Assembly (NCBI GenBank): GCA_934155625.1
Contig: CAKPHD010000013.1
Location: 1-35,872 of the forward strand
From: an uncultured Clostridia bacterium
Lineage (GTDB): Bacteria > Bacillota > Clostridia > TANB77 > CAG-508
Direction: 5' to 3'
Length of the DNA: 35,872 bases
Shown: one piece after another, positions 1-7,896 of the stretch
Layout of the letters: the number at the start of each line of letters is the position of its first letter
Numbering within the stretch: the stretch's first letter is position 1
Made by a program: the position numbers and the translations under genes
The notes under the pieces: generated by a model
The model's input: the letters and a program-made list of their open reading frames with translations, nothing else
The model's database searches: none
Told to the model about the DNA's origin: nothing

Positions 1-1062
1 AATCTTTACAGAATAACTTGAATCCATTTTTAAAGTATATAGAGTTACACTATCATTTAATTCTTTCATCTCTATTGGCATACTATAGTTTTTAGCAATT
101 AGTACATATATGCAAACTACACTTATTAAAACACTTAAAAGAATTATTATATTTTTTTTAGTATTTTTTATAGAAATTTTCTTGTTTATTTTTAGAAAAA
201 GTAGACTTACAATATACGCAGTAATAAGTGTTATAAGTATTTCAGCTGTAAATACTAATTGTGTATATTTAAATGTTTTTATTTTATCAAATATTATTGC
301 TTGCATATATGTAAATACTATCATTAATATTGCTTGTATTATTTTGTTAGTTTCTTTTAAACTTGCTAAATAACCAATAAACACAAATGCAAATATTACC
401 ATTCCAGCTCTTGAATTACAATAATAAAATGCATATATTGCTAATTGAACATAAATAGCATATAATCCACTAATTGTATTCTTTTCTCCAGAAAGATACA
501 TTCCTAATGCTATAATCATTAATGCTACTATATAAGCAAATACAGCATTGGGATATCCAATTATTGATGGCATTCCAAAACATTCTACCTGTTCTGATTT
601 TGTTAAATCATAAAATTTCTGAAATATATTAAAATTTAGTCTGTCTATTCCAAATATTATAATTAATGTTGATGCTATTAACATTACACTTATTAACATC
701 TTTTTTCTCTTAGGTGTTGTTATTACATTTCGTACTATAAAATACATACTATATAAAGTTATATATTGAAAAATTAAATTTACTGTATCATTTAATGAAC
801 AATATGTTTTACATATTAGTGGAATTCCAGTCACCAAAACCATTGCAATTATTGCTATGTCTATTTTTCCTTTTATTAATATATTCTTCTTTTTTTGAAT
901 TTTACATATTATTATATAAATTAATCCTTCTATAATTATCGATGCTTCTAATATTACTCTTGGTTCTCTATGTGTGGTTCCTACAAAAATATTTAATAAT
1001 ATTATATTTATACATAATATTATGCAATATGTTTTGTTTAACTTATCTGTTATTTTTTTCAA
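1..1062 (-). CDS. O-antigen ligase-like polytopic membrane protein (3' end outside window)
   Basis: An open frame of 354 codons runs from a TTG at 1062 off the left edge of the window with no stop, so only the N-terminal part is present. The TTG follows a GGGGGA ribosome site by about 7 nt, and an in-frame TAA lies just upstream. The product is strongly hydrophobic, with about nine or ten likely membrane helices. The segments GYPNAVFAYIVALMIIALGM and YCNSRAGMVIFAFVFIGYLA resemble the Asn-bearing helix and the SRxG motif of the O-antigen ligase/Wzy polymerase family (Wzy_C type). Members polymerise or ligate surface glycans from lipid-linked donors in the cytoplasmic membrane. The substrate here cannot be told. 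Family assignment is by motif recognition only; it could be another polytopic glycan polymerase. Confidence 0.6.
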   Translation of the reverse strand, partial: MKKITDKLNKTYCIILCINIILLNIFVGTTHREPRVILEASIIIEGLIYIIICKIQKKKNILIKGKIDIAIIAMVLVTGIPLICKTYCSLNDTVNLIFQYITLYSMYFIVRNVITTPKRKKMLISVMLIASTLIIIFGIDRLNFNIFQKFYDLTKSEQVECFGMPSIIGYPNAVFAYIVALMIIALGMYLSGEKNTISGLYAIYVQLAIYAFYYCNSRAGMVIFAFVFIGYLASLKETNKIIQAILMIVFTYMQAIIFDKIKTFKYTQLVFTAEILITLITAYIVSLLFLKINKKISIKNTKKNIIILLSVLISVVCIYVLIAKNYSMPIEMKELNDSVTLYTLKMDSSYSVKI

Positions 1063-1109
1063 TTTTATTTCCCCCACTTCTTATTGTTCTGATTATATAT
1101 TAAATATTA

Positions 1110-1226
1110 TCATATTGCAACTAGCACTATTGCTAATAGTACTATTCCTCCAACTATTTTGTTATTGGCTCTTCTCATTTTTTCTTTTCCCCTTTCTTTT
1201 GTTTTTTTACTTCTTAATCTAAGCAT
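1110..1226 (-). CDS. Possible small single-helix membrane protein
   Basis: A short frame of 38 codons from ATG 1226, or 22 codons from ATG 1178. The inner ATG at 1178 has the better ribosome site (GAAAGGGGAAAAGAAAAAATG). It encodes a basic start followed by one hydrophobic helix (NKIVGGIVLLAIVLVAI) and then stops. The helix resembles the signal segment of the SipW-type secreted protein at 7897-8406 (GLVLIVAVLLVAIGYAA), so this may be the stump of a decayed secreted protein or simply a tiny membrane peptide. A TTGACA at 1240-1245 with a weak -10 could drive it and the downstream glycan gene. Low certainty that it is expressed. Confidence 0.25.
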   Translation of the reverse strand: MLRLRSKKTKERGKEKMRRANNKIVGGIVLLAIVLVAI

Positions 1227-1277
1227 TCTTTAATTCTTCTGTCAATGTATTTTATTTATAAATATTACCAAAAAGAC

Positions 1278-1311
1278 TTGAAATTTTCACAATAAAATAT
1301 TATTATATAAT
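1278..1311 (+). promoter_or_regulatory. Sigma-A-type promoter of the 1340 gene
   Basis: TTGAAA (1278-1283), a 17-nt gap, then TATTAT (1301-1306) overlapping TATAAT (1306-1311). The ribosome site AAAGGAGG follows at about 1323 and the ATG is at 1340. Confidence 0.55.
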
Positions 1312-1339
1312 AAGGTTAAAACAAAGGAGGAAATATTAA

Positions 1340-1999
1340 ATGGCAAGAACTTCTAAGAAAAAGGAAGATGAAAAAACTAAAATCGAAAAAAAGCCTACTA
1401 AAAGTAGCACAACAACAAAAAGCAAAAAAGTTGAAATTAAGGCAGAAAATAATATTGAAGATTTAAAAAATATCTTACAAGATTTAAAAGTAGTATTAAC
1501 TAATTTAGGTGTTAATATTTCTGAACTTGAAGTATCTCTTGCACCAGAATCAACAACCAAAGAAAAAAATAAAACTAAAGAAATTGTAGAAGAAGGTCCA
1601 AAAGATAGTGATATTTTATTAATTTCTGAAACACAAAAAAAAGTTGTATTACCTTATAAAATAGAGGATTTAGAAAAAATACTTAAAAAAAATAAAAAAT
1701 ATCAAACTCTTCAAGATGTAATAGATGGAGAATATACATTTCCTATTGACAAATACAAAAATTCTTCAAAATCAAGATTTAAAGAAGCTTATAATTTAAT
1801 GAGAAAAAAAGAAAAAGCTTCTGTTTTTGACAGTTTAAGTTTAGCAACAGAAGTTATATTTAATAGCTCACTTAATCCAGCAGTTATTACAGCTTGTAAT
1901 AATCTAGATCAGCTTGATGTTTATCTTGATTGTTTATCTTCTAATGAACTTGATAAATTTAATTATTTTAAGGTTAAATACGAAATTGTACCTAAATAA
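1340..1999 (+). CDS. Conserved hypothetical protein with charged low-complexity N-terminus
   Basis: 219 residues; ATG preceded by AAAGGAGG at 9 nt, so the start is clear. Residues 1-45 are a Lys/Thr/Glu-rich disordered segment. Residues about 45-70 form a likely amphipathic helix (NIEDLKNILQDLKVVLTNLG). After a second charged linker, residues 100-219 look like a folded, mostly helical domain with no membrane span, no signal peptide and no catalytic motif that I recognise. The gene stands alone on the plus strand, with its own promoter and its own terminator hairpin, divergent from the glycan gene. The Lys-rich tail plus small folded domain could suit a nucleic-acid or scaffold role, but nothing in the sequence proves this. 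Confidence 0.75.
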   Translation: MARTSKKKEDEKTKIEKKPTKSSTTTKSKKVEIKAENNIEDLKNILQDLKVVLTNLGVNISELEVSLAPESTTKEKNKTKEIVEEGPKDSDILLISETQKKVVLPYKIEDLEKILKKNKKYQTLQDVIDGEYTFPIDKYKNSSKSRFKEAYNLMRKKEKASVFDSLSLATEVIFNSSLNPAVITACNNLDQLDVYLDCLSSNELDKFNYFKVKYEIVPK

Positions 2000-2005
2000 G
2001 CTTTT

Positions 2006-2042
2006 AGAGATGTCATAAATCAAATGACATCTCTATTGTTTT
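2006..2042 (+). terminator. Intrinsic terminator after the 1340 gene
   Basis: A perfect 11-bp stem, AGAGATGTCAT (2006-2016) with ATGACATCTCT (2024-2034), 7-nt loop, followed on the plus strand by ATTGTTTT. It sits between convergent genes; the minus-strand side lacks a T run, so it mainly serves the plus-strand gene. Confidence 0.75.
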
Positions 2043-3042
2043 AATCTTTTAATGCATTTTCTATAAGTTTATCTAATAGTTCCGAATATTTTATTCCAAC
2101 TGCTTCAAATAGCTTTGGATACATACTTATATTAGTAAATCCAGGCATTGTATTTATTTCATTTATATAAATTTTATCAGTTTCTTTTTCTACAAAAAAG
2201 TCTATTCTTGCTAAACCTTTTCCATCAATTGCCTTAAACGCCTTTAATGCAAATTCTTGAATTTGTTTAATTTGTTCTTGTTTTATTTCTGCCGGAATTA
2301 TTGTTTTAGATTCTGGTATATTATATTTTGCATCAAAACTATAGAAATCCTCTGCAGATAGTATTTCTCCTACTGTTGAAACTTTAATCTCTTTCCCATC
2401 TAGTATCGCACATTCAATTTCTTTAGCATTTACTGCTTTTTCTATTAAAATTTTATTATCATATTGAGAAGCATTTTCTATTGCTATTTTTAATTCATCT
2501 TTATTATTAGCTTTTTTTACTCCTACTGAAGAACCTGAATTTGCTGGTTTTATAAACATTGGAAATTTAAGCTTTTCTTCTACTTTTTCTAATTTGAATT
2601 CTTCTTCATCAAAATTTTCTTTTATTATTATATATCTATTTTCTTTTTTCTTTATATAAACATATGGCGCTTGTGGAATTTTTGCTTTTTCAAAAATCGC
2701 TTTCATATATGCTTTATCCATTCCTATACTTGATGCTAACACTCCACATCCTACATATGGAACTTGCAACATTTCTAGCATTCCTTGTATTGTTCCATCT
2801 TCTCCACCAAGCCCATGTAATACTGGAAATATAACATCTAATTCTTTTAATGTCCATAATAAGTTGTAAATTTCTTCTTGTTCTCCATCTTTTATTTCAT
2901 ACCATTTTCCATATTTATTTATATAAATTTCATGTATCTCGTATTTTTCTTTGTCTAAATTTTCTATAACAGATTTTGCAGACATCTCAGATACATCATG
3001 TTCTGTGGATGTTCCACCATATATAACTCCTAATTTTATCAT
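2041..3042 (-). CDS. ddl: D-alanine--D-alanine ligase
   Basis: 333 residues from the ATG at 3042, which has an AGGAGGT ribosome site. A longer reading to 3114 would translate through the hairpin repeat and is rejected. It joins two D-alanines with ATP in the cytoplasm to make the dipeptide end of the peptidoglycan stem. The N-terminus shows the family start (GVIYGGTSTEHDVS), then PVLHGLGGEDGTIQG, the ATP-grasp segment FIKPANSGSSVGVKK, and the metal-binding end INEINTMPGF. The omega loop reads DFYSFDAKY; the Tyr there is typical of D-Ala-D-Ala rather than D-Ala-D-Lac enzymes. It lies downstream of dapF-dapL on the same strand, separated by a hairpin repeat, so it may be partly uncoupled from them. 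Confidence 0.95.
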   Translation of the reverse strand: MIKLGVIYGGTSTEHDVSEMSAKSVIENLDKEKYEIHEIYINKYGKWYEIKDGEQEEIYNLLWTLKELDVIFPVLHGLGGEDGTIQGMLEMLQVPYVGCGVLASSIGMDKAYMKAIFEKAKIPQAPYVYIKKKENRYIIIKENFDEEEFKLEKVEEKLKFPMFIKPANSGSSVGVKKANNKDELKIAIENASQYDNKILIEKAVNAKEIECAILDGKEIKVSTVGEILSAEDFYSFDAKYNIPESKTIIPAEIKQEQIKQIQEFALKAFKAIDGKGLARIDFFVEKETDKIYINEINTMPGFTNISMYPKLFEAVGIKYSELLDKLIENALKD

Positions 3043-3085
3043 AACTAACCTCCTGCTTTTTCTAAATATATATGTTATTATATTA

Positions 3086-3126
3086 AAAAGTATACCGTTA
3101 AGAACCGGTCCCAACGGTATACTTTT
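3086..3126 (-). repeat. Hairpin repeat with GGGACCGGTTCT core, copy A (acts as dapL terminator)
   Basis: A 14-bp perfect stem (3086-3099 with 3113-3126) encloses the core AGAACCGGTCCC. Read on the minus strand it starts at the dapL stop codon and ends in CTTTTT, the form of an intrinsic terminator. The same core recurs at 10317-10456 and 13091-13194, so this is one member of a dispersed repeat family and not a one-off terminator. Confidence 0.8.
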
Positions 3127-4345
3127 ATTTTAACCTTTGCATTGCTTCTATTGTATTCTCTCTAGTTGAAAATGCAGTTAATCTGAAATATCCCTCTCCA
3201 TTAGGGCCAAATCCACTTCCTGGAGTCCCTACAATATTATATTCTTTTAATAATTTGTCAAAAAACTCCCAAGAGGTTACTCCATCTGGAACTTTTAGCC
3301 AAATATATGGTGCATTTATTCCCCCATATATTTCATATCCAGCTTCTTGTAGACCTTCTCTTATTATTTTTGCATTTTCTAAATAATAATTTATATTTTC
3401 TTTTATTTGCTTTTGACCTGCTTCAGTATAAATTGCTTCTGCTGCTCTTTGTGTTATATATGATGTACCGTTAAATTTTGTACATGTTCTTCTATTCCAT
3501 AATTTGTTAAGTTCAATTTCTTTACCGTTTTTTGTATATCCTTTAACCTCTTTTGGAATTACTACATATCCACATCTTAATCCTGTAAAACCTGCTGTTT
3601 TTGAATAACTTTTGAATTCTATTGCAACTTTTTCAGCTCCCTCTACCTCATATATGCTTCTTGGAATGCCTTTTTCTGTTATAAATGCTTGATATGCTGA
3701 ATCATATAATATTACTGATTTATTCTCTATTGCATAATCTATCCACTTTTTTAGTTCTGTTTTGTTTAATACTGTTCCTGTTGGATTGTTTGGAAAACAT
3801 AGGTAAATTATATCTACTTTTTCTTTTGGTAATTCTGGTTTAAAGTCATTTTCTTTATTTACTGGAAGATATACTATTTTTTCGTATTTTCCTGTTTCCG
3901 TATTATACTTTCCACTTCTACCTGACATTACATTTGTATCTAAATATACTGGATAAACTGGATCTGTAATTGCCACTTTGTTGTCTGTTGCAAATATATC
4001 TACTATATTTCCACAGTCACATTTTGCTCCATCTGATACAAATATTTCATCTAGTTTTATATCTATTCCTTTTTCTTGATATTCTTTTACTATTGCTTTT
4101 CTTAAAAATTCATATCCTTGTTCTGGCCCATATCCTTTAAATCCAGCCTGAGTTGCAACTTCATCTACTGCTTTGTGCATAGCTTCTACACAAGCTGGTA
4201 CAATTGGTCTTGTAACATCTCCAATTCCTAGCTTTATTATTTTCTTGTCTGGATTTTGAACAGAATATTCAGCAACTTTTTTGGCTATTGTTGAAAATAA
4301 ATAACTATCTTGTAATTCTAAAAAATTTTCGTTTATATAACTCAT
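3125..4345 (-). CDS. dapL: LL-diaminopimelate aminotransferase
   Basis: 406 residues, near the usual 400-410 of the family. This PLP enzyme converts tetrahydrodipicolinate directly to LL-diaminopimelate using glutamate, bypassing the succinylase and acetylase routes of lysine/DAP synthesis. Visible signs: the start KLGIGDVTRP, the tyrosine-rich YGPEQGYEFLR, the cofactor Asn region CFPNNPTGTVL, and the PLP lysine in SYSKTAGFTGLRCGY (Lys249). The N-terminal half of the DapL-specific pattern (GDVTRP, SDGAKCDCGNI) separates it from general aspartate aminotransferases. Its ATG overlaps the dapF stop as ATGA, and the AAGGAGG ribosome site lies inside dapF, so the two are translationally coupled. 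LL-DAP is then epimerised by DapF for peptidoglycan and lysine. Confidence 0.95.
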   Translation of the reverse strand: MSYINENFLELQDSYLFSTIAKKVAEYSVQNPDKKIIKLGIGDVTRPIVPACVEAMHKAVDEVATQAGFKGYGPEQGYEFLRKAIVKEYQEKGIDIKLDEIFVSDGAKCDCGNIVDIFATDNKVAITDPVYPVYLDTNVMSGRSGKYNTETGKYEKIVYLPVNKENDFKPELPKEKVDIIYLCFPNNPTGTVLNKTELKKWIDYAIENKSVILYDSAYQAFITEKGIPRSIYEVEGAEKVAIEFKSYSKTAGFTGLRCGYVVIPKEVKGYTKNGKEIELNKLWNRRTCTKFNGTSYITQRAAEAIYTEAGQKQIKENINYYLENAKIIREGLQEAGYEIYGGINAPYIWLKVPDGVTSWEFFDKLLKEYNIVGTPGSGFGPNGEGYFRLTAFSTRENTIEAMQRLK

Positions 4346-5193
4346 AATGTGCCTCCTTGTTCTATAAGTTCCCCTTCGAACACTGTTGTTGCAGGTCCTG
4401 TCATATATACATGATTATTTTCCTTACTCCATTCTATTTCTAGATTTCCTCCTAATAATTCAATTGTTACTTTTCTATCTGTTAATCCATTTAGATTGCA
4501 AGCTACTGCTGTTGCACATGCTCCTGTGCCACATGCAAGTGTTTCTCCTGCTCCTCTTTCCCAAACTCTCATTTTTATTGTTTTTTTATCTATTATTTGA
4601 ACAAATTCTACATTTGTTCTTCTCGGAAAAGCTTTGTTTACTTCTAATTCTTCTCCATATTTTTTTACATCAAATTTGCTTGTATCTTCTACAATTGTTA
4701 TTGCATGTGGATTTCCCATTGATACACATGTAAATTTAAATTCTCTATCTTTAGCTTTCAATACCAAGTTTTTTACTGGATTTTCTGTTGATATTACAGG
4801 TATTTTATCTGCTTCTAAAATTGGTTCTCCCATATTAACTTTTACTGTTTGTACTTTTCCATTTTTCACATTTAATTCTAATGTTTTTATTCCTGCTAAT
4901 GTTTCAATTTTTATTGTAGTTTTATTTGTCATTCCTTTGTCATATACAAATTTTGCTACACATCTTATTCCATTTCCACACATTTCTGCTTGTGTTCCAT
5001 CAGAATTAAACATTGTCATTTTAAAGTCTGCAACTTCACTCCTTTCTATTAATATTAGTCCATCAGAACCTACTCCAAAGTTTCTGTTGCTGACAAATCG
5101 AGCTAGCTCTGACCTGTTTTCTATTTTTTGATTTATAGCATCAATATAGACATAATCATTCCCTAACCCATGCATTTTTGTAAATTTTATCAT
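4342..5193 (-). CDS. dapF: Diaminopimelate epimerase
   Basis: 283 residues from ATG 5193, preceded by AGAGGTG at 6 nt; a GTG nine bases upstream is possible but lies in the ribosome site. The enzyme interconverts LL- and meso-DAP without cofactor, using two cysteines. Both are present in their motifs: Cys72 in EMCGNGIRC and Cys221 in ETLACGTGAC. The family start MHGLGNDYVYID and the substrate segment FNSDGTQAE are also clear. First gene of dapF-dapL(-ddl); together these supply meso-DAP and D-Ala-D-Ala for the wall. A promoter (5255-5283) lies in the remains of the neighbouring decayed gene. Confidence 0.96.
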   Translation of the reverse strand: MIKFTKMHGLGNDYVYIDAINQKIENRSELARFVSNRNFGVGSDGLILIERSEVADFKMTMFNSDGTQAEMCGNGIRCVAKFVYDKGMTNKTTIKIETLAGIKTLELNVKNGKVQTVKVNMGEPILEADKIPVISTENPVKNLVLKAKDREFKFTCVSMGNPHAITIVEDTSKFDVKKYGEELEVNKAFPRRTNVEFVQIIDKKTIKMRVWERGAGETLACGTGACATAVACNLNGLTDRKVTIELLGGNLEIEWSKENNHVYMTGPATTVFEGELIEQGGTL

Positions 5194-5254
5194 TTTTATC
5201 ACCTCTATAGGTATTAATTTTTGTGCCAGATATATTTATATTTGACTAGCTGAA

Positions 5255-5283
5255 ATTTTATCACACTTGAATTAATTTGTCGA
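5255..5283 (-). promoter_or_regulatory. Promoter of dapF-dapL
   Basis: On the minus strand TCGACA (5283-5278), 17 nt, TAAAAT (5260-5255); five of six matches in each box. It lies within the last codons of the decayed gene remnant, about 60 nt upstream of dapF. Confidence 0.5.
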
Positions 5284-5540
5284 TAGCACAAATAAAAAAA
5301 TTGAAACTCTGAAACCAACACTCTCTACATAATATGTTATAGTATTTACCATTCGGTATATTGTAACAAGCAGATCTCCAGGGCCATAAAAAATACTTCC
5401 TCTATTTATAAAATAATCAGTACCTTTCCTTTTATTTCTCCTGTAATTGAATTTGTTGATGCATATCCTATTCCCATAAATATTATTGACATAAATAAAA
5501 GGAATAGTAATGTCATGTTTTTTCTTCTTGTTCTTATCAT
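5272..5540 (-). pseudogene. Remnant of a SipW-type secreted protein with formylglycine-enzyme-like C-terminus
   Basis: From ATG 5540 (ribosome site GAGAGGGAT) a 44-codon frame encodes a basic start, a hydrophobic helix and IGYASTNSITGEIKGKV, the style of signal peptide cut by SipW-like peptidases, then stops at 5406. In another frame, about 5440-5272 reads NRGSIFYGPGDLLVTIYR and ends ESVGFRVSIFLFVLSTN. This looks like the C-terminal strands (RGG...GFR) of the formylglycine-generating-enzyme/SUMF1-like fold found in many clostridial surface proteins. The middle of such a protein is missing. I infer an internal deletion with a frame change. The N-terminal peptide could still be made. It is the last member of the SipW cluster upstream. 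Confidence 0.5.
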
Positions 5541-5556
5541 ACTATCCCTCTCATAT

Positions 5557-6726
5557 TTACTTCTTTTTATCTTTCCTTGTCTCTGTCTTTATTTCTTTTT
5601 TTGTATTTTTTTTACCTTCTTGCTTTTCCATTTTCTTTGCATGTATTGCTCTTAATTCATTTCTTATTTCACTGGCTCCTAATATGTATACATATAAAAT
5701 TCCATCATTTATAATTACAAATTTTGTTCTAAGTTCCTCTTCATCTGTATACATCAATATAGGTGATTGCATAGTATCTCTTAATCCCAAAATTTCATTA
5801 AAAGTATTTATTTGAATTATTTTATATTCGTCTTCTTTTATTTCATTATTAGTTTCTTGTATATATGCTTTAAAATTGAATAAAATTCTTTTCAATTCTT
5901 GTGCATACATTGTTTCAGCACTTCTTGTGTCTAATATGTATTTTATAAGCACTGCTAATATTATTGCCCCCATAACGGCAAAGACTATTCCTACTATCAA
6001 TAAGACTTCTATATGATGATACTCATTCTTTCTTAGTAGAATTTCACCTTCATTTTGTACAACATTTGAACCAATTGTTATATCAACTGTTTTTGTTGTT
6101 AATGGGATATTTAATACCATTACTTTACTATTTTGATTTATTTGAGCATTATCATATTTATTGTTTACATATACATACATATTCAATTCTAATGTACTTG
6201 TTGTATTATCTAAACGATATAAATTAATAAATTTGTTGATTTTGTCATTATACTCATCATAATTAATTGTAACTTGATCTGATATTTGTAGTCTTTTGGA
6301 GTTTTGTTGTTGTAATTCTTTGCTTAATAATTCATCAGTTGTTTCATAAATTGTATTATCTTTTGAATTTTCTTTTACACTAGTTTTTGCTTCTATTTTA
6401 TAACTATATGTATATTCTTGGTTTTGTTCCAAATTTAAATTATAATTAAAATTAACAACAATATCTTTTATCAAACTTGCTATTACTGTACTATTTTCGT
6501 CTAAGTAATCTTCTTGGTAAAACTCATTTTCTTTTAAATTAACTATGTAATCAACATTTGCTTTTTCTTTATACCAATTATATTCATTTTTGTTTAAAGT
6601 AAAGTATGCTAATATTAGTGTTACTCCTATTACTAATAAAATTAAACCTGGAACCGCCAGTTTAATTTTATGTTTTCTTCTCTTTCTTTGATGTTCTAAA
6701 GCAATTTTCTTTTCTTTTTGGTTCAT
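5557..6726 (-). CDS. DUF5305-like membrane protein of the SipW cluster
   Basis: 389 residues. A basic N-terminus leads to one membrane helix (residues about 23-45), then an extracytoplasmic beta-rich region of about 200 residues, a second helix at about 241-263, and a cytoplasmic tail that ends in a Lys-rich stretch. The two-helix layout with a beta-rich outer domain matches what I know of the DUF5305 family, often encoded beside signal peptidase I; this is recognition by layout and not by a search. Its AGGAGG ribosome site is inside the end of the signal peptidase gene and only 4 nt separate the two genes, so they are coupled. A part in processing or assembling the surface protein encoded upstream is inferred from context only. 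Confidence 0.6.
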   Translation of the reverse strand: MNQKEKKIALEHQRKRRKHKIKLAVPGLILLVIGVTLILAYFTLNKNEYNWYKEKANVDYIVNLKENEFYQEDYLDENSTVIASLIKDIVVNFNYNLNLEQNQEYTYSYKIEAKTSVKENSKDNTIYETTDELLSKELQQQNSKRLQISDQVTINYDEYNDKINKFINLYRLDNTTSTLELNMYVYVNNKYDNAQINQNSKVMVLNIPLTTKTVDITIGSNVVQNEGEILLRKNEYHHIEVLLIVGIVFAVMGAIILAVLIKYILDTRSAETMYAQELKRILFNFKAYIQETNNEIKEDEYKIIQINTFNEILGLRDTMQSPILMYTDEEELRTKFVIINDGILYVYILGASEIRNELRAIHAKKMEKQEGKKNTKKEIKTETRKDKKK

Positions 6727-6730
6727 TTTA

Positions 6731-7861
6731 TTATTTTCCTCCTATCCAATCATTTACCCATAATGTTAAATAACCAATATAAGGAATTTTCCAATTTACA
6801 TGTCCTATTATATCTTTTGTTTCCCTATATCCATCGTCTCTTTGTTGATTTGCATCACCTTTTGTATAATATCTAGTTCCAATTCCCGTTGCTCTTTGTT
6901 CAACTACTCTGTGTACTACTTTTATATCATCCTCATAAAAAACAATAATGTCTCCAGTTTCTACATTTTCATTTGTTCCATATCTTTCAAAGAAAACTAT
7001 GTCTCCTTTATTTATTGTTCCTGTCATACTTCCTGAACCTATTACAAGTACACCATATTTGAATTTGCAACTAACTAACATAACAACAATTATTGCGATT
7101 ATACAAATTATTATACTTATTATTCTTTCTTTTTTCATTTGCTTTACAGAAACTGTTTTTTCATTTTTGGAATAAGTATTTTCTAGTATAACATATATAA
7201 GGTATGGAACTATCATTTTTAATATAGATTCTAAAAATATGTAAATATTCGGAATTATTGGGAATATGTATACATATAATGTTGTTATTATTCTATATAC
7301 TATTATAGCTTTCACATTTCTGTAATTTGTTATTATGTAATTGAATAATAAATTATTGGCTATTGATGCAAATATTACAAAGCTTATTAATGTAAAATAA
7401 TCATTAACTGTCTTCAAATTATATATATTAGTATTTAGTATTACATCCAATATTACCATAGCTACTAATATTAATAATTTTGATAATTTGCCTTCTTTTA
7501 ATAACACCGCTTTTCTTATCATCTCTGACGATATTATTATTACTGCATACGGTATAATATAGTTGAGCACCGACCACATACCAAATTTTATTGTTGCATT
7601 ATAGAATCCTGCGAATACGCCAAGTAAATATATCATTGCTACATATATTATACCTATTCCTCCCAGCAAAAGTAAAATTTGCTTATTATTTATTAGGCTA
7701 GCTTTATAAGATTTTAAAAAAATCATGCTTATTACCATAAACACTAATAATATTACCGCTAATATTTGTCTTGTTATTATTTCATTAAATATCATCGCCA
7801 AAAGGAAGAATACTATTAGTGCAATTTCTAATATATATATCTTTATTTTTTCAATATTCAT
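6731..7861 (-). CDS. sipW: Signal peptidase I, ER/SipW type, with large polytopic N-terminal domain
   Basis: 376 residues, much longer than Bacillus SipW (about 190). Residues 1-250 hold seven to eight membrane helices; the C-terminal 120 residues are the peptidase. The catalytic Ser is Ser278 in IGSGSMTGT, and the general base is His317 in KVVHRVV, where bacterial type I enzymes have Lys. The Ser-His form marks the ER/archaeal/SipW subtype. The later YYTKGDANQQRDDG box is also typical. It removes signal peptides from secreted proteins at the outer face of the membrane; the likely client is the TasA-like product encoded just upstream, and formerly the decayed gene at 5272-5540. Start ATG has AAGGAGG. 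The function of the N-terminal membrane domain is unknown. Confidence 0.85.
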   Translation of the reverse strand: MNIEKIKIYILEIALIVFFLLAMIFNEIITRQILAVILLVFMVISMIFLKSYKASLINNKQILLLLGGIGIIYVAMIYLLGVFAGFYNATIKFGMWSVLNYIIPYAVIIISSEMIRKAVLLKEGKLSKLLILVAMVILDVILNTNIYNLKTVNDYFTLISFVIFASIANNLLFNYIITNYRNVKAIIVYRIITTLYVYIFPIIPNIYIFLESILKMIVPYLIYVILENTYSKNEKTVSVKQMKKERIISIIICIIAIIVVMLVSCKFKYGVLVIGSGSMTGTINKGDIVFFERYGTNENVETGDIIVFYEDDIKVVHRVVEQRATGIGTRYYTKGDANQQRDDGYRETKDIIGHVNWKIPYIGYLTLWVNDWIGGK

Positions 7862-7896
7862 CTTTCCTCCTTTTGACTTTTGTTTATTTTTATATT

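Noticed and set aside
110..373. Plus-strand hydrophobic frame of 87 codons
   Set aside because: It lies opposite the continuous minus-strand glycan gene 1-1062 and has no ribosome site.
3043..3114. Longer N-terminus for Ddl
   Set aside because: It would begin within the dapL terminator hairpin. The ATG at 3042 with AGGAGGT begins at the conserved protein start.
5272..5290. Spo0A box near TTTGTCGATAG
   Set aside because: Only a partial match, and it lies within the tail of the decayed gene and the -35 of dapF; no second box nearby.
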